A stretch of DNA of 64,000 nucleotides from contig NZ_QBUG01000003.1 of NCBI RefSeq assembly GCF_003058225.1, positions 186,001-250,000 on the forward strand. Direction: 5' to 3'. Numbering within the stretch: the stretch's first letter is position 1; each line of letters opens with the position of its first letter. The DNA is from Promicromonospora sp. AC04 (GTDB lineage: Bacteria; Actinomycetota; Actinomycetes; Actinomycetales; Cellulomonadaceae). Below, piece after piece: positions 50,156 to 57,152 of the stretch. A program made the position numbers and the translations under genes. The notes beneath the pieces were generated by a model. The model had not been told where the DNA came from. It saw only the letters and a list, made by a program, of their open reading frames with translations, and searched no databases.

Positions 50156-52147
50156 TCAGTCCTGTGCTCCGACTGGCTCAGCCTTCATCGCGCGCCGGGG
50201 GCTGGAACCGCCCTGGCCGCGCTCCGCCAGCTCACGGGACGCCTGAAGATACGCGAGTGCGCCCGTCGATGTCGCGTCGTACGTCATCACCGTCTGCCCA
50301 TAGCTCGGCGCCTCCGAGATTCGCACCGATCGCGGAATCGTCGTCTTGAAGGTCTCAGCCGGGAAGTGCGACCGCACCTCGCCCGCGACCTGCTGCGCCA
50401 GGTTCGTACGACCGTCGTACATGGTCAGCAGGATCGAGGAGACGCGCAGCTCCGGGTTGAGGTGGGAACGGATCAGGTCGATGGTCTTGAGCAGCTGGCT
50501 CAAGCCCTCGAGTGCGTAGTACTCGCACTGGATGGGGATGAAGACCTCGCGGCCCGCCACGAACGCGTTGACCGTGAGCAGGCCGAGGCTCGGCGGGCAG
50601 TCGATGAGGACGTAGTCGATCCGCTCCTCACCCGCTGCGACGCGATCGGCGAGGTACTTGTCGATCGCCTTGCGGAGCCTCGTTTCACGTGAAACGAGAC
50701 TGACGAGCTCGATCTCGGAACCCGACAGGTCGATCGTCGCCGGCACGCCCCAGAGGTTCGGGACGTCCGGGCACTGCTGCACGGTGCTCGCCAGAGACTC
50801 CCCCTCGACAAGGATCTCGTAGACCGACGGCGTCCCCGCGCGGTGCTCGATGCCGAGAGCCGTCGAAGCGTTCCCCTGAGGATCGTTATCGATGACGAGC
50901 ACGTTCAGACCGGACTGCGCCAACCCGGCAGCGACGTTCACAGTGGTCGTCGTCTTGCCGACGCCACCCTTCTGATTCGCGACCGTGATGATGCGGGTCT
51001 TCGAAGGGCGAGGAAACTTCCGCCCCTGGAGTTCGATGCGCCGGCGAGCATCCATTGCGAGCTCGGCGGCGACAGGAGTGGTTTCGTCAACGGCAGGGAC
51101 GGTTGCGATGAGGGCCGACCGCCGCTCGTCATCGCTACCGTGCGGGCCGTCCGTGGGCTGCTGAGTGCCATTCGGCGTCTGCACGGACCCGGGTGTTTCA
51201 CGTGAAACACCGGGAGCGGAGAGGCTCTGCACAGGAATCGGATCCGTCACGCGGACACTGTAATCGCTGGCCGCGTCATCTGGCTCGGACTCCGGCTCAG
51301 TTTCTTCGCCGAAATGTGTGAATTCCGCATCGACGAAGGCCACCGCCTCGTCGTCGTCGATCATCGTGGAGGATCCGATCACCGCAGGGGCGGCGTTCAC
51401 CGCCGCGTCGAGCGCTTCGCTCGCCCGCTTGATCGCATCCACCGGGATTGGGCGATCCGAAGGCAGCTCGTCCATGAGATCGGGATCCTCGCCCGTAGCG
51501 CCCGCCGCGTCATCCTCGGCCGCTACGTCCACTGCCGAGTCCAGGGCACTCGCCACGTCGTCGACCTCCACTCCCTCTGCCACGTCGGTGGCCTCCTCTT
51601 GCCCGGCCGGCGCCACCTGCGTGACGGACTCGATCAGCTGGCTCAGCACGGCCACGTTCTTTCCTTCGGGATCGGGACGGTCTTGGCCCCAGACCTGGTC
51701 GCGAGGTCCGGCACTCACGATCTCGGACTGAGGTGGTGCCATGTCTTCGGACGACGGGACATCCGCAACCTCCGGGGCGTTCACCGCCGTTGGCGCAGTG
51801 GCTGGCGCGCCTTCCCCCGCGGGCTCTCCATCGCCCCGCGTCCCCGACGTCTCTGCTCGTCCTGGGATCGCACTCGCCTCGGTCGCTTCGTCCTGCGGCT
51901 CGGGTGCGGGTGCGGGTGCATCCATTGTCTGCTTCTCCGCCACCACGTCGGCGCCTGACGCCGGCCGATCGGTCAGCACGGCCACGGATGCCGCCGATGT
52001 GGACTCGGGCGCCATCTCAGTTCCGGACCCCTCCCTCGTGGAGGGCCGTTCCGAGGCGGACAAGTCAGGCTCCGCTGCCTTCGCGACCGGCGCCGCAACA
52101 GGCGCAGCTGCCGCTACTCGCTTGGACTTTCGTCTGAAGAAGCACAC
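50156..52147 (-). CDS. parA: Chromosome partitioning ATPase ParA with long acidic N-terminal extension
   Basis: This is a 663-residue protein. The C-terminal 290 residues are a normal ParA: IITVANQKGGVGKTTTTVNV with the signature Lys near residue 390, VLVIDNDPQGNAST, and DYVLIDCPPSLGLLTVNAF. The first 370 residues are Ala/Glu/Asp/Pro-rich, acidic and apparently disordered, starting with basic FFRRKSKRV. Typical ParA proteins are 260-330 residues, so the extension doubles the length. A short form starting nearer the core cannot be ruled out. Two perfect parS sites lie within the gene. It lies 97 nt upstream of parB on the same strand. Confidence 0.9.
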   Translation of the reverse strand: MCFFRRKSKRVAAAAPVAAPVAKAAEPDLSASERPSTREGSGTEMAPESTSAASVAVLTDRPASGADVVAEKQTMDAPAPAPEPQDEATEASAIPGRAETSGTRGDGEPAGEGAPATAPTAVNAPEVADVPSSEDMAPPQSEIVSAGPRDQVWGQDRPDPEGKNVAVLSQLIESVTQVAPAGQEEATDVAEGVEVDDVASALDSAVDVAAEDDAAGATGEDPDLMDELPSDRPIPVDAIKRASEALDAAVNAAPAVIGSSTMIDDDEAVAFVDAEFTHFGEETEPESEPDDAASDYSVRVTDPIPVQSLSAPGVSRETPGSVQTPNGTQQPTDGPHGSDDERRSALIATVPAVDETTPVAAELAMDARRRIELQGRKFPRPSKTRIITVANQKGGVGKTTTTVNVAAGLAQSGLNVLVIDNDPQGNASTALGIEHRAGTPSVYEILVEGESLASTVQQCPDVPNLWGVPATIDLSGSEIELVSLVSRETRLRKAIDKYLADRVAAGEERIDYVLIDCPPSLGLLTVNAFVAGREVFIPIQCEYYALEGLSQLLKTIDLIRSHLNPELRVSSILLTMYDGRTNLAQQVAGEVRSHFPAETFKTTIPRSVRISEAPSYGQTVMTYDATSTGALAYLQASRELAERGQGGSSPRRAMKAEPVGAQD
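50682..50695. other. parS: parS site 3 (perfect)
   Basis: GTTTCACGTGAAAC lies inside the ATPase core of parA, encoding VSRET in SLVSRETRLRKAI. Confidence 0.9.
51195..51208. other. parS: parS site 4 (perfect)
   Basis: GTTTCACGTGAAAC lies in the part of parA that encodes the N-terminal extension (GVSRETPGS). The flanks are also symmetric (TGTTTC...GAAACA), giving the full 16-bp parS. Confidence 0.92.
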
Positions 52148-52324
52148 CTGTGTAACGCTACGGTCGCGTGCCTGCTCAAGCGTGTCGAAACGCCGACCCC
52201 GAGGGGATCAGATCCGGTGTTCGACCCGAAACCTGCCTTCCGCTCCTGGTTCGACTTCACCGAGCCCCAGTTCGACACTTTCCTGGCCGCTCCCCACAGG
52301 ACAGGCCCCGCGAGGCACTCGCCC

Positions 52325-52338
52325 GTTTCACGTGAAAC
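52325..52338. other. parS: parS site 5 (perfect)
   Basis: GTTTCACGTGAAAC lies in the intergenic region upstream of parA, with C/G flanks that extend the symmetry. The 542-bp region 52148-52689 also holds parS site 6, a tandem repeat and an inverted repeat. Confidence 0.9.
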
Positions 52339-52414
52339 GGTCGCACTCTGAGTCCGTTGCTCTTCCCGGGCAGGGGTGGCTTCCCGGGCCGGATCGGATG
52401 GCGCGGTCCCGACC

Positions 52415-52428
52415 GTTTCACGTGAAAC
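52415..52428. other. parS: parS site 6 (perfect)
   Basis: GTTTCACGTGAAAC lies 90 bp from site 5 in the same intergenic region. The pair probably forms the densest ParB loading point in the window. Confidence 0.9.
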
Positions 52429-52493
52429 GGAACCCAGCACCCCGCACGAAGCAGATCCAGTCCGCAGCCGTCGATCTCAGCACCTCGCCCCAG

Positions 52494-52548
52494 CGTCGGC
52501 CCGACGTCGGCCGGGCGTCGGCCGGGCGTCGGCCCGACGTCGGCCGGA
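52494..52548. repeat. Five tandem 11-bp repeats
   Basis: Five contiguous copies of an 11-bp unit with the constant part CGTCGGCC. The units end CGA, GGG, GGG, CGA and GGA after CGTCGGC/C. The array ends exactly where the inverted repeat at 52549 begins. An inverted copy of the unit core, GGCCGACG, lies in the loop of that inverted repeat at 52571-52578. Confidence 0.85.
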
Positions 52549-52606
52549 CCATAGCGAGTGCGATTGGCCGGGCCGACGCCGGCCTGGCCAATCGCACTCG
52601 CTATGG
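52549..52606. repeat. Perfect 21-bp inverted repeat abutting the tandem array
   Basis: The arms 52549-52569 and 52586-52606 are perfectly complementary, with a 16-nt spacer. It lies between parA and the exported M15-like gene, 83 bp upstream of the TTG start at 52690. It may be a terminator or promoter-linked structure, or the end of an inserted segment. Confidence 0.85.
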
Positions 52607-52689
52607 CCGTTCTGATATGTCCCGGTATATCGGCGCACCACATATCCTCGATACGCCCAGGCACGTCTGACTCCACGCAGGGAGGCGTC

Positions 52690-53187
52690 TTGTCCAGACC
52701 CATCACCCGAGCCACCGCGCTGATCACAGCGTTCACGGCCGCACTCGTGCTCGCCTTCGCAGCGCCGGCCAGCGCTGCCACATTCCTCACCCACGCCCAG
52801 GCCACCAGTCAGCTGACCGCGGCCGGCATCAGCTGGACGTCGAGCGGAGGATGCAGCGACCGCAATGTCCCCACCTGCACCTCGTTCGAACAGGTGCGGC
52901 AGACGACGATCGACGGGATCCGAACTCTCCGCTCGGCCAGCGGATGCGCCATCACGATCACCGGCGGCACTGAGACCGGGCACTCCAGCGGCACCTACAG
53001 CCACTGGAACGGCTACAAGCTCGACATCCGCCCGACCACGTGCATCGACAGCTACATCACCAACAACTTCACGTACGTCGGGTACATCTCCGGCTGGGGT
53101 TATCAGTACCGCTCTGGCGCCGGGAACCTGTACACCGACGAGGGCAACCACTGGGACATCCTCTATTACAACTGCGGCGGCTGCTGA
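52690..53187 (+). CDS. Exported M15/LAS-like metallopeptidase
   Basis: The TTG at 52690 follows GGGAGG and directly gives a Sec signal peptide (ALITAFTAALVLAFAAPASA). Total length is 165 residues. The frame is open to 52558 but that part runs through the inverted repeat. The mature part has GTETGHSSGTYSHWNGYKLD, with His and Asp at M15-like zinc-ligand spacing, and a second His in EGNHWDILYYN. Four or more Cys residues (GGCSDRNVPTC, SGCAIT, TTCIDS, NCGGC) imply disulphides. It is probably a small peptidoglycan peptidase of D-Ala-D-Ala carboxypeptidase or endolysin type. It interrupts the usual parA-rsmG neighbourhood. Confidence 0.75.
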   Translation: MSRPITRATALITAFTAALVLAFAAPASAATFLTHAQATSQLTAAGISWTSSGGCSDRNVPTCTSFEQVRQTTIDGIRTLRSASGCAITITGGTETGHSSGTYSHWNGYKLDIRPTTCIDSYITNNFTYVGYISGWGYQYRSGAGNLYTDEGNHWDILYYNCGGC

Positions 53188-53231
53188 CGACACAGTCCCC
53201 CGCCGGGCACACGCAGGCCCACCAGAAACAA

Positions 53232-53269
53232 GAACGGGAGCGGTCGCCCTCAGGCGGCCGCTCCCGTTC
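53232..53269. terminator. Terminator between the M15-like gene and rsmG, overlapping a parS
   Basis: A perfect 12-bp stem (53232-53243 with 53258-53269) lies between convergent genes. The right arm overlaps the first 4 nt of parS-like site 7. Confidence 0.75.
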
Positions 53270-53279
53270 CACGTGAAAC
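53266..53279. other. parS: parS-like site 7 (variant)
   Basis: GTTCCACGTGAAAC has one change from the perfect palindrome. It is intergenic, between the M15-like gene and rsmG, overlapping the terminator stem. Confidence 0.7.
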
Positions 53280-53296
53280 ATCGCTCCCGGAGGGAG

Positions 53297-53986
53297 CTAC
53301 TTCCCCCGACGCACTCGAACGATGGTCGTCGACTCGACACCCGCCACGGTGGTTCCCTCCAGGATCTCCGGGTCACCAGCGGCGTACTTGCGCAGGACCT
53401 TGCGCGCCGGCTCAACCTCCTGCGCGACATTGCGCCCCTTGAGAATCACCATCTCACCGCCCACCCGGACGAGAGGCATGCTCATGCGGACCAGCTTCGA
53501 GAGCGCCGCGACCGCCCGGGACGTCACGGCATCGACCTCGAACGCACCGTGATACTCCTCGGCCCGCCCACGCTTCACCTGCACGTTCGTCAGCCCGAGC
53601 TCCGTCACGACCTCCGCGAGCCACGTCGTTCTCCGCTCCATCGGTTCCACGAGAATCACCTCGAGGTCCGATCGCATCACCGCGACCACCACGCCGGGCA
53701 GCCCGGCACCCGACCCGATGTCCGCAACGGCGCCCGTCGTCGGCAGATACGGCACCACGGCAGCCGAGTTCAGGATGTGCCGCTCCCAGATGCGGGGAAC
53801 CTCTCGGGGGCCGATCAGCCCTCGCAGCTCCCCCTGGTCACGGAGCAGCTCCGCGTAGTGCGCGATGCCGTCGTACGCGTCACCCAGGTGCGCCCTGACC
53901 GCATCGCTCGCGCCGAGCGTCTCGGCGTCGGGCACTCCAGCGATGGAGCCGAACTCCTCCTGACCTGCCACGTCCGAACCTTCCAC
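53297..53986 (-). CDS. rsmG: 16S rRNA (guanine-527-N7)-methyltransferase RsmG
   Basis: The GTG at 53986 has GGAGG at good distance (229 residues). Another GTG at 53971 is possible, and the frame opens at 54058. The fold shows the SAM motif GAVADIGSGAGLPGVVVAV, EVILVEPMERRTTWLAEVV, and VDAVTSRAVAALSKLV. The WERHILNSAAVVPYL motif is typical of GidB/RsmG. It methylates G527 of 16S rRNA. It is separated from jag by a terminator and so probably has its own promoter. Confidence 0.93.
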   Translation of the reverse strand: MEGSDVAGQEEFGSIAGVPDAETLGASDAVRAHLGDAYDGIAHYAELLRDQGELRGLIGPREVPRIWERHILNSAAVVPYLPTTGAVADIGSGAGLPGVVVAVMRSDLEVILVEPMERRTTWLAEVVTELGLTNVQVKRGRAEEYHGAFEVDAVTSRAVAALSKLVRMSMPLVRVGGEMVILKGRNVAQEVEPARKVLRKYAAGDPEILEGTTVAGVESTTIVRVRRGK

Positions 53987-54025
53987 GTCCGTCCTCCACT
54001 TGCCGTCGAATAGAAGCCAAACACA

Positions 54026-54068
54026 CCGAGGGCCGGTACACGTCCTCGGGACGCGCACCGGCCCTCGG
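54026..54068 (-). terminator. Terminator between jag and rsmG
   Basis: A perfect 12-bp stem (CCGAGGGCCGGT at 54026-54037 with 54057-54068) with a 19-nt loop begins 15 nt beyond the jag stop on the minus strand, upstream of the rsmG start. Confidence 0.65.
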
Positions 54069-54082
54069 CCGAAACCAGTGGC

Positions 54083-54637
54083 TCAGTCGTTGACCGCAGC
54101 CGGCGTCTCCGCAGGCTGGACCACCACAAATCGCTCAGGCTCTACACCCCGCGAGTCGCTGACCAGCCCTGCTGCGGCGACGGCGTCGTGCACGACCTTG
54201 CGCTCGAAGGCATTCAGCGGTTCGAGCTCGACCTCCTCGCCAGAGGCCCGCACCTGCTCGACCGCTTCGCCGGCGATCCGGGTCAGCTCTACCCGACGCG
54301 CCGCCCGATAGCCGCCGATATCGAGCATCAGGCGACTCCGCTCCCCCGTGCGGGTCTGCACGGCCAGGCGCGTGAGCTCCTGCATCGCGTCGAGCACCTC
54401 GCCCTCGCGACCGATCAGGTGCGTCAGCGACTTGGGGTCGTCGGCGACCACCTCGACCGCGGCGCGGTCATGCTTGATGTCCAGATCGATGTCGCCGTCG
54501 AGATCGGCGATGTCGAGGAACTCCTCGAGGTAGTCCGCGGCGATCTCGCCCTCCTCCTCGAGGCGCTTGGTGCGGTCCTCCGGATCCACGACCGGAGCCG
54601 CGGGATCGGGCGCGGCCGTACCTGTGCTCGCGTTCAT
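54083..54637 (-). CDS. jag: RNA-binding protein Jag/KhpB
   Basis: This is a 184-residue protein. KH-like domain: VEVVADDPKSLTHLIGREGE followed by VLDAMQELTRLAVQ. R3H domain: YRAARRVELTRIAGEAVEQV with PLNAFERKVVHDAVA. The N-terminus (EEGEIAADYLEEFLDIADLD) is the shorter actinobacterial form without the Jag_N domain. It binds RNA in the cytoplasm and is linked to envelope and division control. It lies 12 nt downstream of yidC. Confidence 0.93.
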   Translation of the reverse strand: MNASTGTAAPDPAAPVVDPEDRTKRLEEEGEIAADYLEEFLDIADLDGDIDLDIKHDRAAVEVVADDPKSLTHLIGREGEVLDAMQELTRLAVQTRTGERSRLMLDIGGYRAARRVELTRIAGEAVEQVRASGEEVELEPLNAFERKVVHDAVAAAGLVSDSRGVEPERFVVVQPAETPAAVND

Positions 54638-54649
54638 CGCGTCTTCCTC

Positions 54650-55816
54650 CTACTTCTTCTGCTTGCGCTTGCCCGACGACGCCGGGGTCGACCCGGGCGT
54701 GCCGGACTGCTTGGGCTTCGAGCCGGGCTGCTTGCCGGGCGTAGCACCGGTCTGCTTGCCTGGCGTGGTGCCGGTCTGCTTGGGCTTGGGACTCGGCTGG
54801 TTCCCGGGCGCCGCGTCAGGTGCGTCCTGCGGCGCCGACTGCGCGATGGCCGGGCGAGGGGGCAGCGCACCCTTCTGCCGGCTCTTCCGCTTCGGCTGCA
54901 CCCGCTGGCCGCTCTTCGGCTCCTCGACGACGGGGGTCTCGTCCTCGATGACCCCGCCGTTCTTCGTCGCCCGCTTCGCAGCCTTCGCCGCCTGCCGCTC
55001 CTTCATCTGCTTCTCAGCGACGGAGCCGGGCGTCGGCATCCGCCTGATCGTGTAGTACTGCTGGCCCATGGACCACAGGTTGGTCACCGTCCAGTAGATC
55101 AGCACACCGACCGGGAAGTTCACGCCGGAGATCGCGAAGACGATCGGCAGCATGTACAGCATCATCTTCTGCGTCTGCGCCATCGGGCCCTCGAGGGCCG
55201 ACGGCGGCATGTTCTTCATGGTCAGCTGGCGCTGCGTGGTGAAGGTCGTGACGCTCATCGCGACGATGAGCACGATCACCACGATGCGCGAGGTCATGGA
55301 GTCCGTCTGCAGGAAGACGTCGCTCAGCTGCGCGCCGAAGAGGGTCGACGACTCGATGTCACCGGCGACCGAGCGGGTGATCGGGCCGATGGGGTCCGCG
55401 GTGCCCTCGGAGATCTGCTTGAGGCTGTTCAGGACCCGGAACAGCGCGAAGAAGATCGGCGACTGCAGCAGGATCGGCATGCAGGAGGCGAACGGGTTCG
55501 TCCCGTGCTTCCGGTACAGCTCCATCGTCTCGCGCGTCATGTTCTCGCGGGACGCCGGGTCCGTCTTGCCCTTGTACTTCTTCTGCACGGCCTGCAGCTC
55601 GGGCTGGATCATCTGCATCCCGCGCGAGGCCTTGATCTGCTTGAAGAAGAGCGGGATGAGCACGATCCGGATCACGATCACCAGGGCGACGATCGACAGG
55701 ACCCAGGCCGTGCCGGGACCTGAGGACATGCCGAGCGTCGTGAAGAGCCAGTGCGACCCGTAGATGATCCAGGCGACGACCCATTCGATCGGCCAGAGGA
55801 AAGCGAAGAAGTCCAT
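54650..55816 (-). CDS. yidC: Membrane protein insertase YidC
   Basis: This is a 388-residue protein. It has the Oxa1/YidC core: first helix near IEWVVAWIIYGSHWLF, IVLIPLFFKQIKASRGMQMI with the hydrophilic-groove Arg neighbourhood, NPFASCMPILLQSPIFFALF, and further helices around IVVIVLIVAMSVTTF and MLYMLPIVFAISGVNFPVGV. The C-terminal tail of about 100 residues is basic and repetitive (GTTPGKQTGATPGKQPGSKP), consistent with ribosome or RNA contact. It inserts membrane proteins with or without Sec. It is in the conserved rpmH-rnpA-yidD-yidC-jag order. Confidence 0.94.
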   Translation of the reverse strand: MDFFAFLWPIEWVVAWIIYGSHWLFTTLGMSSGPGTAWVLSIVALVIVIRIVLIPLFFKQIKASRGMQMIQPELQAVQKKYKGKTDPASRENMTRETMELYRKHGTNPFASCMPILLQSPIFFALFRVLNSLKQISEGTADPIGPITRSVAGDIESSTLFGAQLSDVFLQTDSMTSRIVVIVLIVAMSVTTFTTQRQLTMKNMPPSALEGPMAQTQKMMLYMLPIVFAISGVNFPVGVLIYWTVTNLWSMGQQYYTIRRMPTPGSVAEKQMKERQAAKAAKRATKNGGVIEDETPVVEEPKSGQRVQPKRKSRQKGALPPRPAIAQSAPQDAPDAAPGNQPSPKPKQTGTTPGKQTGATPGKQPGSKPKQSGTPGSTPASSGKRKQKK

Positions 55817-55896
55817 CGGTCAAGAAGCTCCAGAGTCGGTAACGCAAAGTCTGCGGTGGGTGCGGGTGTCGTGTCAGCGGCACGGCCCGGGGCAGG

Positions 55897-56205
55897 TCAG
55901 CCCTCGGCGTGAGTGTGCGCGCCGCGCGCGGGCGGCACGTCGTCGACACCGCCGAGACTCCACGGGTTGCACCGCAGCAGCCGCCACAGCGCGAGACCCA
56001 GCCCGCGCAGCGCACCGTGGCGCCGCAGCGCGATCAGGGCGTACTGCGAGCAGGACGGGTAGTACTTACAGCTCGGAGGGCTCATCGGGCTGATGAACGC
56101 CTGGTAGAAGCGGACCATCCCCACGAGGATGGTGACCGGAAGCCGACCGATCAGCGAGGGCTCCCGCAGCGGTGCCTCACCCTCGGGTGCGGGGATGGTC
56201 GTCAT
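55897..56205 (-). CDS. yidD: Membrane protein insertion efficiency factor YidD
   Basis: The ATG at 56205 (102 residues) overlaps the rnpA stop (ATGA) and is preferred over an upstream start at 56250. VRFYQAFISPMSPPSCKYYP with SCSQYALIALRRHG and LRCNPWSLGGVDDVP are the family signatures, including the conserved Cys residues. It helps YidC-dependent insertion at the inner membrane. Confidence 0.93.
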   Translation of the reverse strand: MTTIPAPEGEAPLREPSLIGRLPVTILVGMVRFYQAFISPMSPPSCKYYPSCSQYALIALRRHGALRGLGLALWRLLRCNPWSLGGVDDVPPARGAHTHAEG

Positions 56206-56579
56206 CTCTTCCCGTCTCCGGATGCGCGTGCGACGGCGCGGCGTAAGCACGAGTTGAGGTCGCGATCGAGGTCGGCGTACGTGGCGCCGGCCGACGGCGG
56301 AAGTGCACGCACGACGGCCCGGGCGGAGCTGGGCAGCACTGACAGCTGCCCTGACGCGGCAGCACGGAGCCGGCGCTTCACCAGATTGCGCTGCACGGAG
56401 TTACCCACAGCCTTGGAAACGACAAAACCGACCTGTGGAGTTCCCGATCCTGGGTCCGAGACGTTTTCGTCCGATATCAGGAGGTGAACCACCAAGGTCG
56501 ATCGACCTGCACGCGTGCCGCGACGCACCGTCCGCTCGAAGTCGACGGAACGGCGCAGACGGTGCGCCGCGGGCAACAT
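56202..56579 (-). CDS. rnpA: Ribonuclease P protein component
   Basis: The ATG at 56579 gives 125 residues, a usual length; an upstream in-frame ATG at 56684 would overlap rpmH. LPAAHRLRRSVDFERTVRRG is the N-terminal RnpA motif, and AVGNSVQRNLVKRRLRAA is the RNR signature. It binds the RNase P RNA for tRNA 5' processing. It starts 5 nt after the rpmH stop codon. Confidence 0.94.
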   Translation of the reverse strand: MLPAAHRLRRSVDFERTVRRGTRAGRSTLVVHLLISDENVSDPGSGTPQVGFVVSKAVGNSVQRNLVKRRLRAAASGQLSVLPSSARAVVRALPPSAGATYADLDRDLNSCLRRAVARASGDGKR

Positions 56580-56583
56580 TGGC

Positions 56584-56721
56584 TCAGGCTGAGAGCTCGG
56601 CGCGACCCTTGCGACGGCGGTCCGCCAGGATGGCGCGGCCGGCGCGGGTGCGCATGCGCAGCCGGAAGCCGTGGGTCTTTGCACGACGGCGGGTGTTCGG
56701 CTGGAAGGTCCGCTTGCTCAC
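56584..56721 (-). CDS. rpmH: 50S ribosomal protein L34
   Basis: The gene is 45 codons and starts at the GTG at 56721, with GGAG 6 nt upstream. The protein begins [20 protein letters not shown] and continues [19 protein letters not shown], the full bL34 signature. It is too short for the usual ORF cut-off. It is divergent from dnaA. Confidence 0.97.
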   Translation of the reverse strand: MSKRTFQPNTRRRAKTHGFRLRMRTRAGRAILADRRRKGRAELSA

Positions 56722-57152
56722 GAGGTACTCCAAGAACGTCGGGGTAGGCACACCGTCTGTCCTCGACGATGCAGTGAATGGTGGCCGTTCAGTACAACAA
56801 TCGGCCGAGCCGACCCGGGGCCTGGTCCACTGGTCGCAGCCGACGTCAGAGGACGTGGCTCGAATCCATGTATGGGCGCGCAGAAGTACCTGGAACGGCT
56901 GTCTGACGTTACGCCGCCGGGACCCTCCGGGTCAAACCAGAACCGCAGGATCATGCGTGTCGGACGCGCCACATCGTGCAGCTCGGCGAGCCTCAGGGAT
57001 GCCTCCACGGCCCGCCCGCGTACCACTTACCCAGCCACGATCCGCACAATCCACAACCTGTGGACAACTGTGTGGACGGTGCTCCATCATGGCAGACTCC
57101 AACACACCCCCAGCACCGCGCACCACCCCGCGTACGAGACTAAGGAAAGCCA
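56722..57152. promoter_or_regulatory. rpmH-dnaA divergent promoter region with DnaA boxes
   Basis: The 431-bp gap carries a perfect actinobacterial DnaA box (TGTGGACAA at 57061-57069, the complement of TTGTCCACA), a near match CAATCCACA at 57047-57055 and TGTGGACGG at 57073-57081, all about 70-100 bp before dnaA. This suggests autoregulation of dnaA. No other element is recognised. Confidence 0.7.

Noticed and set aside
52558-52689. Longer start for the M15-like protein
   Set aside because: The extra codons come from the inverted repeat; the TTG at 52690 has a ribosome site and starts a proper signal peptide.
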